Source: Agromyces humatus (GTDB lineage Bacteria; Actinomycetota; Actinomycetes; Actinomycetales; Microbacteriaceae). From it: 64,000 nt of DNA. The position numbers and the translations under genes were made by a program. Within the stretch, counting starts at the first letter, position 1. Each line of letters opens with the position of its first letter. The stretch covers positions 434,001 to 498,000 of the forward strand of contig NZ_JAJQPD010000003.1 in the NCBI RefSeq assembly GCF_021228295.1. The letters are read 5' to 3'. The notes under the pieces are model-generated. The model was not told the DNA's origin. It worked only from the letters and a program-made list of their open reading frames with translations, and made no database searches. Below are positions 10,303 to 19,951 of this stretch, one piece after another.

Positions 10303-13035
10303 ATGTTGGGCCGACGCGCCGAGCGCGACGCGGTCGAGATGCTCCTGTCCCGGGCGCGGGCCGGGCGAAGCGGGGCGCTCGTCGTTCGGGGCGAAGCCGG
10401 GATCGGAAAGACGGCGCTGCTCGAACACGCTCGTGATGCGGCCGGCTCATCAGGCTTCCGGGTCGAGTCCTCGACCGGCGTGGCGGCTGAGTCGCAGTTC
10501 GCGTTCGCCGGCCTGCACCAGTTGTGCGCGCCGTTGCTCGATCGTGCCGATGCCCTGCCCGAACCGCAGCAGGCCGCCCTCGGGGTCGCGTTCGGACGAC
10601 GGGGCGGCGTCGCGCCGGACCGGTTCCTGGTCGGGTTGGCCACCCTCAACCTGTTGGCCGAGGTCGCCGAGGAAGCGCCGCTGCTCTGCTTCGTCGACGA
10701 TTCGCAATGGCTGGACGAGGCATCCGCCCAGGTGGTTGCGTTCGTCGCGCGTCGGCTCGCGGCCGAACGGATCGCCCTGGTGCTCGGTGCGCGCGACCAG
10801 GCCGACGGCGAGGCGCCCGCATTCGCCGGACTGCCCGAGCTGCGCCTGGGCGGGCTCGGCGAGCGTGATGCGCGGGAACTGCTTGCGGGCGCCGTCCGCA
10901 CGCCGCTGGACGACCGGGTACGCGATCGGATCGTCGCCGAAGCGCGCGGGAACCCCCTGGCGCTGCTGGAGCTTCCTCTGAGCTGGCAGCCGGCACGACG
11001 AGCCGGCGGGTTCGAACTGCCCGAGGGTCTCGGCGTTCCGAACCGCATCGAGGAGAGCTTCCGACGACGCTCCGGCAGCCTGCCGACCGAGACGCGGCTC
11101 TTTCTCCTGGTCGCGGCGGCCGAGCCGACCGGCGACGTCGCACTCCTGTGGCGCGCGGCCGCGCAGCTGGGGATTCCCCGAGAGGCGGCCACGCCGGCGG
11201 AGGACACCGGGTTGCTCGAGATCGACACCCGGGTGCGGTTCCGTCATCCGCTGGTGCGCTCCGCGGTCTACCAGGCCGCGACGCTCCCCGACCGGCGTCG
11301 CGCGCACGGTGCGCTGGCCGATGCCACCGACCCGCAGGTCGACCCCGACCGGCGGGCGTGGCACAGCGCCCATGCGGTGGTGGGCACCGACGAGGAGGTC
11401 GCCGCCGAGCTCGAGCGCTCGGCCGGGCGGGCGCGTTCCCGTGGCGGGATCGCCGCCGCCGGCGCGTTCCTCCAACGATCGGCGGAGCTGACGCCCGAGC
11501 CTTCCGACCGGACGAGGCGCGCGTTGGAGGCCGCACATGCCAAGCAGGAGGCGGGCGCGTCGGAGGCGGCACTCGAACTTCTCGCGGTCGCGGCGGCCGG
11601 GCCGCTCGACCCGCTGGAGCGAGCACGACTCGCGCTGCTGCGCGCCCAGATCGCGTTCCACCTGACGCGCGGCCCGGAGGTGCCGGGAATGCTCCTGGAT
11701 GCCGCCACGACGCTCGCCCCACTGGACCCCGCGCTGTCTCGCGAGACCTACCTCCACGCACTCGATGCGGCGATCATCAACGGCGGCTCAGTTGCGGCAA
11801 CCATCGCGGACCGGTGCCTCGCCGCGGTCTCGCCGGGGATGCCGGCGCGACCGGTGGACCAGCTCTTGGACGGGCTGGCGGTGACCATGGTCCGCGGGTA
11901 CGAGGCAGGCGTGCCTCGGCTCCGGTCCGCGCTGGAGGCGTTGCGTGACGCCGCGCGCGAGGACGCGGTGCCGGACGACCGGAGCCGGCCGTGGCTGTGG
12001 TTGGCGGGCCGAGTCGCCGTCGGCATCTTCGATGACGATCTCGCTCACGAGCTTGCGACCTGCAACGTCGACCTCGCGCGTGCCGATGGTGCGATGGCCG
12101 GGCTCCCCTCGGCACTGAGCTTTCACGCCAACGTCCTGATCATCAGCGGGCAGCTCGCCCGCGCCGGCGAGCTGACCGCCGAGGCGACGGCGATCACGGA
12201 GTCGATCGGCGGCGTGATGCTGCGCCACGCCCACATCATCCTGGCTGCGTGGCGTGGCGACCGGGCAGCGGCGACCGAGCTGAACGACATGACGTTCCGG
12301 GATGTCAGTTACCCCGACGAGGGCACGGATGTCGCCTTGGCCCAGTACGCGCTGGCGGTGCTCCACAACGGGCTCGGCGAGTACTCGGCCGCACAGCAGC
12401 CGGCCCGGACTGCGTGCGACTCCGTTGAGCTGTCGATCAGCAGCGTCGCCCTGCCCGAGCTCATCGAGGCATCCGTTCGTGCGGGTGACCCCGAGCGCGC
12501 GGCGCTCGCCCTCGATCGGCTGAGCGTGCGAGCGCGTGCCTGCGGCACGTCGTGGGCCCTCGGCCTCGAGGCACGCTCCCGAGCGTTGACGATCACCGGC
12601 CCCGAGGCCGAAGAGCACTACCGCGAGGCGATAGCCCACCTCGGGGGGTCCCTGATCGCCGGCGAAGCCGCCCGTGCCCACCTCCTGTACGGCGAATGGC
12701 TGCGACGCGAGGGGCGACGTCAGGACGCCCGCGAGCAGCTCCGCACCGCCCACGAGATGCTGTCGGACATGGGCGCCGAGGCGTTCGCCGCGCGTGCCGC
12801 CCGTGAACTGGCCGCCACCGGGGAGCATCCGCGCAAGCGGACCGCGCAGCCGAGTGACGCGCTCACCGCGCACGAGCAGCACATCGCACGGTTGGTGGCC
12901 ACCGGGGCGACCTCTCGGGAGGTCGGCGCGCAGCTGTTCCTGAGCCCGCGCACGATCGAAGCCCACCTGCGCACCATCTTCCGAAAGCTCGGCATCACCT
13001 CCCGGCGCCAACTCCGGGAGCTGCCCCTTCCCTGA
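10303..13035 (+). CDS. LAL-type LuxR-family transcriptional activator
   Basis: A 910-residue regulator of the large ATP-binding LuxR class. Walker A GEAGIGKT is at residues 30-37 and Walker B LLCFVDD at 127-133; a long alpha-helical TPR-like middle follows, and a LuxR/GerE HTH ends the protein (LTAHEQHIARLVATGATS, SPRTIEAHLRTIFRKLGI). Such proteins couple ATP binding and an inducer to promoter activation, in actinobacteria often of metabolic or antibiotic clusters. The target is unknown; the divergent hydrolase and the downstream NAD(P)-binding/hydrolase pair are the nearest candidates. ATG at 10303 starts directly with the conserved LGRRAERD motif, so little N-terminal uncertainty exists. 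Confidence 0.93.
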   Translation: MLGRRAERDAVEMLLSRARAGRSGALVVRGEAGIGKTALLEHARDAAGSSGFRVESSTGVAAESQFAFAGLHQLCAPLLDRADALPEPQQAALGVAFGRRGGVAPDRFLVGLATLNLLAEVAEEAPLLCFVDDSQWLDEASAQVVAFVARRLAAERIALVLGARDQADGEAPAFAGLPELRLGGLGERDARELLAGAVRTPLDDRVRDRIVAEARGNPLALLELPLSWQPARRAGGFELPEGLGVPNRIEESFRRRSGSLPTETRLFLLVAAAEPTGDVALLWRAAAQLGIPREAATPAEDTGLLEIDTRVRFRHPLVRSAVYQAATLPDRRRAHGALADATDPQVDPDRRAWHSAHAVVGTDEEVAAELERSAGRARSRGGIAAAGAFLQRSAELTPEPSDRTRRALEAAHAKQEAGASEAALELLAVAAAGPLDPLERARLALLRAQIAFHLTRGPEVPGMLLDAATTLAPLDPALSRETYLHALDAAIINGGSVAATIADRCLAAVSPGMPARPVDQLLDGLAVTMVRGYEAGVPRLRSALEALRDAAREDAVPDDRSRPWLWLAGRVAVGIFDDDLAHELATCNVDLARADGAMAGLPSALSFHANVLIISGQLARAGELTAEATAITESIGGVMLRHAHIILAAWRGDRAAATELNDMTFRDVSYPDEGTDVALAQYALAVLHNGLGEYSAAQQPARTACDSVELSISSVALPELIEASVRAGDPERAALALDRLSVRARACGTSWALGLEARSRALTITGPEAEEHYREAIAHLGGSLIAGEAARAHLLYGEWLRREGRRQDAREQLRTAHEMLSDMGAEAFAARAARELAATGEHPRKRTAQPSDALTAHEQHIARLVATGATSREVGAQLFLSPRTIEAHLRTIFRKLGITSRRQLRELPLP

Positions 13036-13244
13036 GTCGGCCGCTCCGTCCCGGTCTGCTGCGACGTCGATGCGGCGTGTTCATTCGTGCAGGTGGGGTG
13101 CGCCGGACTGCACATAGGGGTCCGCTACCGACGCGAACCCGCCGTCGCTGATGCGAGCCTGAGGACCCGCACCCCAGGGAGGCCCATGACGACCGCAACC
13201 GGCGACCGCTCCCGGCACGCGCAGCGCGACGGACGGAGCACTCG

Positions 13245-13895
13245 ATGAAGGTGTTCATCATCGGCGTCAGCGGCGCCGTCGGAGGGCTGCTGGCGCGGAA
13301 CCTGATCGACTGGGGCGATGAGGTCTCAGGCCTGGTGCGACGTGACGAGCAGAGAGCCGAACTCTCGACGAGAGGGGTTGCTGCGCGCGTCGCTGAACTC
13401 GCGGACCTGACCGCCGATTCGCTGGCATCCATGTTCGAGGGGATCGACGCCGTCGTGTACACCGCCGGATCGAACGGAGGTGCTCGCGACGTCACAGCAG
13501 CGATCGACGGTGAGGGCGCCGTGCGAGCCCTCGAGGCGACGCGCCTGGCGGGCGTGAACCGCTTCGCGCTGGTGTCGGTGCTCCCCGAGGCCGCGCGTGG
13601 GCGGCCCGTCGACGACGACGAGGAGTTCTACTTCGCGGTGAAGAAGCTCGTCGACGTCACCGTCAGTTCGAGCGACCTCGACTGGCTCATCCTCCGGCCG
13701 TCCATGCTCGTCGATCGCGCCGGCACCGGAACGATCTCGCTCGGTCCTGCACAGCCGCACGACGAGGTGTCGCGCGAAGACGTCGCCGCCACGCTGGCAG
13801 AGCTGCTCCATGAGCCCCGGATACGCCGGCAGATCCTCGAGCTCACTCAGGGTCCGACGCCGATCGTCCACGCCGTCCGTGCGAACATCCGCTGA
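13245..13895 (+). CDS. NAD(P)H-binding atypical SDR (NmrA/YwnB-like)
   Basis: A 216-residue Rossmann protein with glycine-rich GVSGAVGGLLA at residues 7-17 and the atypical-SDR path (VVYTAGSNGG, NRFALVSVL, FYFAVKKLVDVTV with the K of the YxxxK-like motif, LRPSMLVD). These YwnB/YhfK-like proteins bind NAD(P)H and are often stress- or redox-linked; no specific reaction can be assigned. It follows the LAL regulator by 209 bp and precedes an alpha/beta hydrolase by 56 bp, so the latter two may be co-transcribed. Confidence 0.88.
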   Translation: MKVFIIGVSGAVGGLLARNLIDWGDEVSGLVRRDEQRAELSTRGVAARVAELADLTADSLASMFEGIDAVVYTAGSNGGARDVTAAIDGEGAVRALEATRLAGVNRFALVSVLPEAARGRPVDDDEEFYFAVKKLVDVTVSSSDLDWLILRPSMLVDRAGTGTISLGPAQPHDEVSREDVAATLAELLHEPRIRRQILELTQGPTPIVHAVRANIR

Positions 13896-13951
13896 TCGAC
13901 TCGAACGCCCGATCCCCGCCCATCCGGGACGACGAACGAAGGAGGCGCTCC

Positions 13952-14620
13952 ATGCCTGCCACACATCACCGCACCGTCATGGTTCGTGGGCTCGAGGTGT
14001 TCTACCGCGAGTCCGGGCCGCCGGACGCTCCCGTGCTGCTCCTGCTCCACGGGTATCCGACGAGTTCCCACATGTTCCGGCATCTGATTCCCGCGCTCGC
14101 CGACACCTACCGGGTGATCGCGCCCGATCACATCGGGTTCGGCCGCTCCTCGGCCACCACCGTCGACGAGTTCGAGTACACCTTCGACGCCCTCGCCGAC
14201 GTGACCCGGGCATTCCTCAGCGAACTCGGCGTCGCCGAGTACACGGTCTACGTCCAGGACTACGGCGCACCGATCGCGTGGCGGCTCGCGCTGGCAGACC
14301 CCGCTGCCGTCGAGGGCGCCATCTCCCAGAACGGCAACGCCTACGAGGACGGATTCGTGCCGGAGTTCTGGGAGCCGATCTGGGCCTACGGCGCCGACCC
14401 GTCCGAGCAGAACGAGCAGAACCTCCGCCCCGACTCCGGCACACCGGTCCTGGCGGTGTGGGGCAGGAACGACGAGATCTTCGACGCCGCCGGGGCGAAG
14501 GCCTTCTTGCGCGACGCTCCGGCGGCGCGCGTCGAGCTCATCGACGCAGGCCACTTCCTGTTGGAGTCCCACCTCGACGACGTCGCACGACTCATCCGCG
14601 ACTGGCGGGGCGGCTTCTGA
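13952..14620 (+). CDS. alpha/beta hydrolase, haloalkane-dehalogenase-like, internally shortened
   Basis: A 222-residue alpha/beta hydrolase. It has HGYPTSSHMF, the APDHIGFGRS turn, the Asp nucleophile elbow VQDYGAPI, a family cap start (GNAYEDGFVPEFWEPIWAY), then jumps from NEQNLRP straight to TPVLAVWGRNDEIF and the catalytic GHFLLE. Family members I know are about 285-295 residues and carry some 60-70 residues of cap helices (including a WQYTHG-type segment) at this junction; these are missing while the frame is open. So it is either an in-frame deletion product, possibly inactive, or a minimal-cap enzyme. Start ATG 13952 has GAAGGAGG 8 nt upstream. Confidence 0.85.
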   Translation: MPATHHRTVMVRGLEVFYRESGPPDAPVLLLLHGYPTSSHMFRHLIPALADTYRVIAPDHIGFGRSSATTVDEFEYTFDALADVTRAFLSELGVAEYTVYVQDYGAPIAWRLALADPAAVEGAISQNGNAYEDGFVPEFWEPIWAYGADPSEQNEQNLRPDSGTPVLAVWGRNDEIFDAAGAKAFLRDAPAARVELIDAGHFLLESHLDDVARLIRDWRGGF

Positions 14621-14891
14621 GGGCCGGGGAGGTCGTGATCGAGACCCTGAACTCCGCTGAAGTGGCCGAGGCAGGACGGACCGGCGTGGGTCATGGCCGA
14701 CACCGACCGACGCGTGACGGATGCCGACGGCTGGACCCTGCGCAGCGCGTCCGGCTGTCGAACGGCGCACACCGAGCACACCATCGCAATCACCGAGACC
14801 GGCGCGCAGATCCTCACCTCGCCGTCCCTCGTCTCCTCGTTCGCGTCCGAACGGCAACGTTCACCGACGTGTCGTCCACCGCCTCTCGGTG
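14621..14891. other. 271-bp spacer between convergent genes
   Basis: Lies between the stops of the shortened hydrolase (plus) and the DUF4260 gene (minus). An ORF from 14693 runs through it but its product is serine/arginine rich with no similarity recognised, and it is antisense to DUF4260 for half its length. No clear terminator hairpin was seen. Confidence 0.45.
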
Positions 14892-15365
14892 CTAGCCGGC
14901 TCGCGTGTTCGAGGCGGTTGAGACGCGACGCTCCGGTCGCCGTCCGATCCAGCCCATGTGCGTGTGTCCGAATGCGTCCGGCAGCTTCAGCCCGTAGCCG
15001 AGCATGCGGTCCACCCCGACGTGGAACGCCCAGGCGGAGGCGATGATCCCGCTCCAGGTCGCGAGCGCGGGCAGCGCTCCGGTCGCCGTGAGGGCGAGGG
15101 CGACCACGCCGAGCGCGGCCGGCCCGGCGTAGTTGTGGACGAGGTTGTAGGTGATCGCTCCCGCGGCCGGCGATCGAACGTACCCGAGCATCGAGAGATC
15201 GAACAGGAGGAAGGTCGCGAGCGGCATCCACCACAAGGCGGGGTCGATGATCAGCGTCGCCGTGATCGACAGAGCGGTGATCATCCCGCCCTCGAGCCGC
15301 TGCACGGCGTTCACACCGTCGCGCGTGTCGTCGCGCGGTGCCGTCGCATCGGTGGAGGTGCTCAT
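14892..15365 (-). CDS. DUF4260 family membrane protein
   Basis: A 157-residue integral membrane protein with about four hydrophobic helices and the conserved DUF4260 end VDRMLGYGLKLPDAFGHTHMGWIG; NLVHNYAGPAALG is another family hallmark. The histidines in VHNY and GHTHMG suggest a metal or heme site, but the function of the family is unknown. The N-terminus (about 20 residues) is polar and variable. GAAGGGCG is 6-10 nt upstream of the ATG at 15365. It sits downstream of a RidA gene on the same strand, 125 bp away. Confidence 0.85.
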   Translation of the reverse strand: MSTSTDATAPRDDTRDGVNAVQRLEGGMITALSITATLIIDPALWWMPLATFLLFDLSMLGYVRSPAAGAITYNLVHNYAGPAALGVVALALTATGALPALATWSGIIASAWAFHVGVDRMLGYGLKLPDAFGHTHMGWIGRRPERRVSTASNTRAG

Positions 15366-15460
15366 GTTCGTCGCCCTTCGGTCGTGGTCGGCAATGGGTG
15401 CGGAGCGCTGAGGCTCGGCCGGTTCACGGGATCATCGGTTCGCGAGCCGGAGGATCCGTC

Positions 15461-15496
15461 GAGAGCCGGTGCCTAGGCGAGAGCCGGCGCCTAGGC
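15461..15496. repeat. 18-bp tandem duplication
   Basis: GAGAGCCGG(T/C)GCCTAGGC occurs at 15461-15478 and 15479-15496. The second copy contains the TAG stop of the RidA gene (minus strand). A related GAGAGCCGCACCTAGGC string sits at the 3' end of the MATE gene near 16897-16913. Confidence 0.8.
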
Positions 15497-15898
15497 GAGG
15501 ACCGCTGCGGCTTCGATCTCGACCAGGAGCCCGGGGCTCCACAGGCCTTGGACCCCGATCAGGGTGAGGGGTGGCATCGGGGTGCTGTAGCCGTCGGACT
15601 CCTGTGCGCGAGCGATGCCGTCCATGAGTCGGGCCGCCATCTCGGGAGTCCAGTCGACGACGTATACGGTCAGTCGCGCGATGTCGCTGACGTCGCCTCC
15701 GGCGCCTCTGACCCCGGTGGCCACGTTCTGCAGCGCGGAGTGGACTTGTCCCGCCAGATCGGTGGAGGTGACGTCGCCGGCGGCGGTGACGGCCACCTGT
15801 CCGGCGAGCAGCACGAGACGGGATCCCGTTCCCACGGCGACCGGCGCGTAGTCGGATTGCTGAAGCAATCCATCGGGGTGGCTGAGTTGCACGGGCAT
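15491..15898 (-). CDS. RidA/YjgF/Rid-family protein
   Basis: A 135-residue Rid-family protein. Members with a catalytic Arg deaminate reactive enamine/imine intermediates; others are of unknown role. Visible landmarks are LAGQVAV, the ARLTVYVVDW stretch and the C-terminal SPGLLVEIEAAAVL. The canonical RidA Arg before a glutamate near residue 105 is replaced: PPLTLIGVQGLWSPGLLVEIEA has no Arg at the usual place, so it probably belongs to an Rid1-7-type paralogue and deaminase activity is doubtful. GAAGGAGC precedes the ATG at 15898. It is 34 bp downstream of the GPP34 gene and likely co-transcribed. Confidence 0.85.
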   Translation of the reverse strand: MPVQLSHPDGLLQQSDYAPVAVGTGSRLVLLAGQVAVTAAGDVTSTDLAGQVHSALQNVATGVRGAGGDVSDIARLTVYVVDWTPEMAARLMDGIARAQESDGYSTPMPPLTLIGVQGLWSPGLLVEIEAAAVLA

Positions 15899-15932
15899 GT
15901 GTTGCTCCTTCGTTGAGTGCGGGATTCGGGGG

Positions 15933-16676
15933 CTAGATTCGGGGCAGGACGGTCGCGGCGATGATCACGTTGCTGACGACGATGGCGGTCACGGTGCGCG
16001 CGACCGCTTCGGCGGTGGCGCCGGCCCCCCAGTTGCCCTGCTCGAGTTGCTTCGCGCGCGTGATCACCGGCGTGCTCCACGGGATGTCGCGGTAGAACTG
16101 GGGCAACGTCCCGCTCCCCGAGATCAGGGCCGCGAGCGCCGCGATGCGAGGCTGCGGTTCCACGCCGTCGACGAGCACGTCGCGAACGCGCTGCAGCAGA
16201 TCGGCGCGCCGCCCGGTTCGGCCTTCCACGAGCGCGGTCGTATCGAACAGTCCGAGCGCCGTGCGAGCCTCCTCGCGGATGTCGCCGCGCTCGACGAGCC
16301 GCGCCAGCAGCGGCGCTCGCAGCCGGGGGCCGGTCGCCGCGAGCACGGTCTGCACGCCTCGGGGCTTCTCGGACACGTAGGCCCACGTGGAGTGGAGAGT
16401 GTCGTCGGCCGGGACGCGGTCCTCGACGGCGTGCACCACCATGGATCCGGTCCGGGTGGCGGTGGACCTGACGTGGCCGCGGAGCGCGAGATCCGCGAGT
16501 ACCGCGCCGGCGAGCACGTAGAACAGGTGGTTCTCGCCCGCGATCGTGCCTGAGCGGGGCTGGAAGAGGAGGAGCAGGAGGTCTTCGGCGAGCGTGGGCT
16601 CGCCGGCCCGGCGCAGTTCGGCCGGAGTGCGGAGTTCCTCGCGGGTGGGCTGCTCGTCATCAGGTCCATCGGTCAT
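15933..16676 (-). CDS. GOLPH3/VPS74 (GPP34) family protein
   Basis: A 247-residue protein of the GPP34 family: the N-terminal TLAEDLLLLLFQPRSGTI, the helix AGAVLADLALRGHV, and the late LISGSGTLPQFYRDIPWSTPVITRAKQLEQG follow the GOLPH3 fold. Eukaryotic GOLPH3/Vps74 binds PI4P on the Golgi; many actinobacteria carry this fold without any Golgi, and its bacterial role is unknown. The C-terminus ends in a hydrophobic stretch (TVTAIVVSNVIIAATVL) that could be membrane-active. GAAGGAGA lies upstream of the ATG at 16676. A 21-bp operator-like inverted repeat sits 100 bp upstream. Likely first gene of a GPP34-RidA unit. Confidence 0.86.
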   Translation of the reverse strand: MTDGPDDEQPTREELRTPAELRRAGEPTLAEDLLLLLFQPRSGTIAGENHLFYVLAGAVLADLALRGHVRSTATRTGSMVVHAVEDRVPADDTLHSTWAYVSEKPRGVQTVLAATGPRLRAPLLARLVERGDIREEARTALGLFDTTALVEGRTGRRADLLQRVRDVLVDGVEPQPRIAALAALISGSGTLPQFYRDIPWSTPVITRAKQLEQGNWGAGATAEAVARTVTAIVVSNVIIAATVLPRI

Positions 16677-16775
16677 CGTCGTGTCTCCTTCGTCAGTCGA
16701 TGAACGGGGTCGGGATGGCGAGACCCCGAACGTTGAGAACGGGGTTCTCGATGCGATTCATGACTCCGAGTGAAG

Positions 16776-16796
16776 ACCGTGTTCACGGAACATGGT
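16776..16796. promoter_or_regulatory. operator-like inverted repeat upstream of GPP34 gene
   Basis: ACCGTGTTC-ACG-GAACATGGT: 9-bp arms with one mismatch around a 3-nt centre. On the minus strand the right arm overlaps a TTGACC (16794-16799) usable as -35, so a repressor bound here would block that promoter. The arms are of the size used by TetR-type repressors. No TetR gene is in the window. Confidence 0.5.
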
Positions 16797-16904
16797 CAAG
16801 TCGGACCAGGAGACTCTCAGCCACCCGCGCCGGTGATCGCATCGTCACCCGCGGCGACCGCCCGGTCGGCTTCTCCCGCGGCGGAGCCGTCCTGAGAGCC
16901 GCAC

Positions 16905-18242
16905 CTAGGCGGGAGCGCCCGTCACCATCCATGCCGAACCGCGCGCCCGCAGCCAGAGGGTGACGCCGCGTGCGGCGAGGTACCCGATCGCGAAGGCCGC
17001 CATCAGCCACGCCGGCCCGGCCGCGCCCGGCGGCGCGACGACCACGACCCACGACGCGAGGGGCACGAACACCGCGAGGTTGACGAGACCGGTCCAGGCG
17101 AGGTATCGCGCGTCGCCGGCGCCGATGAGCACGCCGTCGAGCACGAACACGAGCCCGCCGAGCGGCGCCGAGACCCCGAGCACGACGAGCGTCGGCGGCA
17201 GCAGCGCCTGTACGTCGGCCGAGCTCGTGAACAGTGCGGGCAGCACCCAGGCCGTCGCGGCGACGAGTGCCCCGACGACCACGCCGACGCCGACGCCCCA
17301 CTGCAGGCAACGGCGCAGCACGACGCGCACCCGGTCGACATCGCCCGCGCCGAGCCCGAGGCCGACGAGCGCCTGCGCGGCGATGGCGAGCGCGTCGAGC
17401 GCGAACGCGATGGTGAAGTAGATGGTCATCGCGACTTGGAACGCGGCGAGTTCGTCGGATCCGAGCGAGGTCGCGGCCCACGTGGCCAGCAGCAGCGCCG
17501 CCCGCAGGCTCGCGGTGCGAAGGAACAGCCACCCGCCCGACCGCGCCCCGCGCAGGACGCCGGCGTGATGCGGCCACGGGCTCGCCCCCGCGCTCGCCGC
17601 GTGGCGCCCGACGACCACGACGTAGACGAGCACCATGCCCCACTGCGCGACGACCGTGCCCCAGGCCGATCCGGCGATGCCCCAGCCCAGCACGTAGATG
17701 AACACGAAGTTCAGCGCGATGTTCACGGTGAAGCCGATGCCGGCGACCCACAGCGGCGTTCGCGTGTCCTGAAGGCCGCGCAGCAGCCCGGTCGCCGCGA
17801 AGACCACGAGCATGGCGGGCAGCCCGGCCATCGAGATCGACAGGTACACGGATGCCTCGGCGGCGACGTCGCTCGCAGCGCCGAACACGCCGACCAGCAG
17901 GGGAGCGGCGAACCAGCCCGCTACGGCGAGCACCGCGCCGAGGCCGAGCGCCAGCCAGAGACCGTCGATTCCCGCCGCGACCGCGCCGCGGCGATCGCCC
18001 GTGCCGACGCGCCTCGCCACGGCCGGCGTCGTCGCGTAGGCGAGGAAGACCATGAGCCCGATGATCGTCTGCAGGATCGCGCTCGCGAGGCCGAGCCCCG
18101 CGAGCGGCGTCGCCCCGAGGTGTCCGATCATCGCGGTGTCGGCGAGCAGGAACAGCGGCTCGGCGATGAGCGCGCCGAGCGCGGGCACCGCCAGCCGCAG
18201 GATGTCGCGATCGACGGCGCGTCGGGCGAGCGCGGTGCTCAT
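16905..18242 (-). CDS. MATE-family multidrug/toxin efflux transporter
   Basis: A 445-residue inner-membrane antiporter of the MATE (DinF-like) branch, 12 predicted helices. N-terminal LAVPALGALIAEPLFLLADTAMIGHLG and the repeated half beginning LRAALLLATWAATSLGSDELAAFQVA are diagnostic. It exports organic cations or other toxicants using H+ or Na+. The ATG at 18242 overlaps the TGA of the upstream YccF-like gene (ATGA), so the two are probably translationally coupled; a longer ORF start at 18398 lies inside yccF and is rejected. Confidence 0.9.
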   Translation of the reverse strand: MSTALARRAVDRDILRLAVPALGALIAEPLFLLADTAMIGHLGATPLAGLGLASAILQTIIGLMVFLAYATTPAVARRVGTGDRRGAVAAGIDGLWLALGLGAVLAVAGWFAAPLLVGVFGAASDVAAEASVYLSISMAGLPAMLVVFAATGLLRGLQDTRTPLWVAGIGFTVNIALNFVFIYVLGWGIAGSAWGTVVAQWGMVLVYVVVVGRHAASAGASPWPHHAGVLRGARSGGWLFLRTASLRAALLLATWAATSLGSDELAAFQVAMTIYFTIAFALDALAIAAQALVGLGLGAGDVDRVRVVLRRCLQWGVGVGVVVGALVAATAWVLPALFTSSADVQALLPPTLVVLGVSAPLGGLVFVLDGVLIGAGDARYLAWTGLVNLAVFVPLASWVVVVAPPGAAGPAWLMAAFAIGYLAARGVTLWLRARGSAWMVTGAPA

Positions 18243-18466
18243 GCGCGCTCGACGATCTCCTTGCCGAGCGGCAGCAGCGAGATCGGCACCATCTTGAAGT
18301 TCGCGATGCCGAGCGGGATCCCGATGATCGTGATGCAGAGCAGGAGTCCGGTGATGAGGTGTTCGAGCGCGAGCCACCATCCGGCCAGGATGATCCACAG
18401 GATGTTGCCGAGGAACGACCAGACACCCGAGAGCACGAGCCAGATGACATTGAGGAGGGTCTTCAT
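18239..18466 (-). CDS. short YccF-domain membrane protein
   Basis: A 75-residue protein with two to three hydrophobic helices. Full YccF proteins contain two similar halves (about 120-150 residues). Here MKTLLNVIWLVLSGVW, the start of the first half, is joined directly to a complete second half (GNILWIILAGWWLALEHL, CITIIGIPLGIANFK, LPLGKEIV). This looks like a deletion between the matching NVIWLVLSG and NILWIILAG segments. Function of YccF is unknown. An ATG at 18478 (MGDAMKT) is an alternative start. Overlaps the MATE start by 4 bp. Confidence 0.8.
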   Translation of the reverse strand: MKTLLNVIWLVLSGVWSFLGNILWIILAGWWLALEHLITGLLLCITIIGIPLGIANFKMVPISLLPLGKEIVERA

Positions 18467-18562
18467 CGCATCACCCATCCAATCACGCCATCGTCGTGGC
18501 GCCTCGCTCGCGCTGCAGGCTCCGGTGGGACATCCGCTCACCCGCAGGCGATCGGTGCGGAC

Positions 18563-18568
18563 TACTGT
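18563..18568 (+). promoter_or_regulatory. -10 element for leaderless ktrB
   Basis: TACTGT ends 6 nt before the GTG at 18575; no Shine-Dalgarno sequence is visible. Confidence 0.55.
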
Positions 18569-18574
18569 TGCGTG

Positions 18575-19943
<1,369 letters not shown>

Positions 19944-19951
<8 letters not shown>

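Noticed and set aside
14693..15046. Plus-strand ORF of 117 codons in the DUF4260 region
   Set aside because: Half of it is antisense to DUF4260, it lacks a ribosome site, and its product is low complexity.
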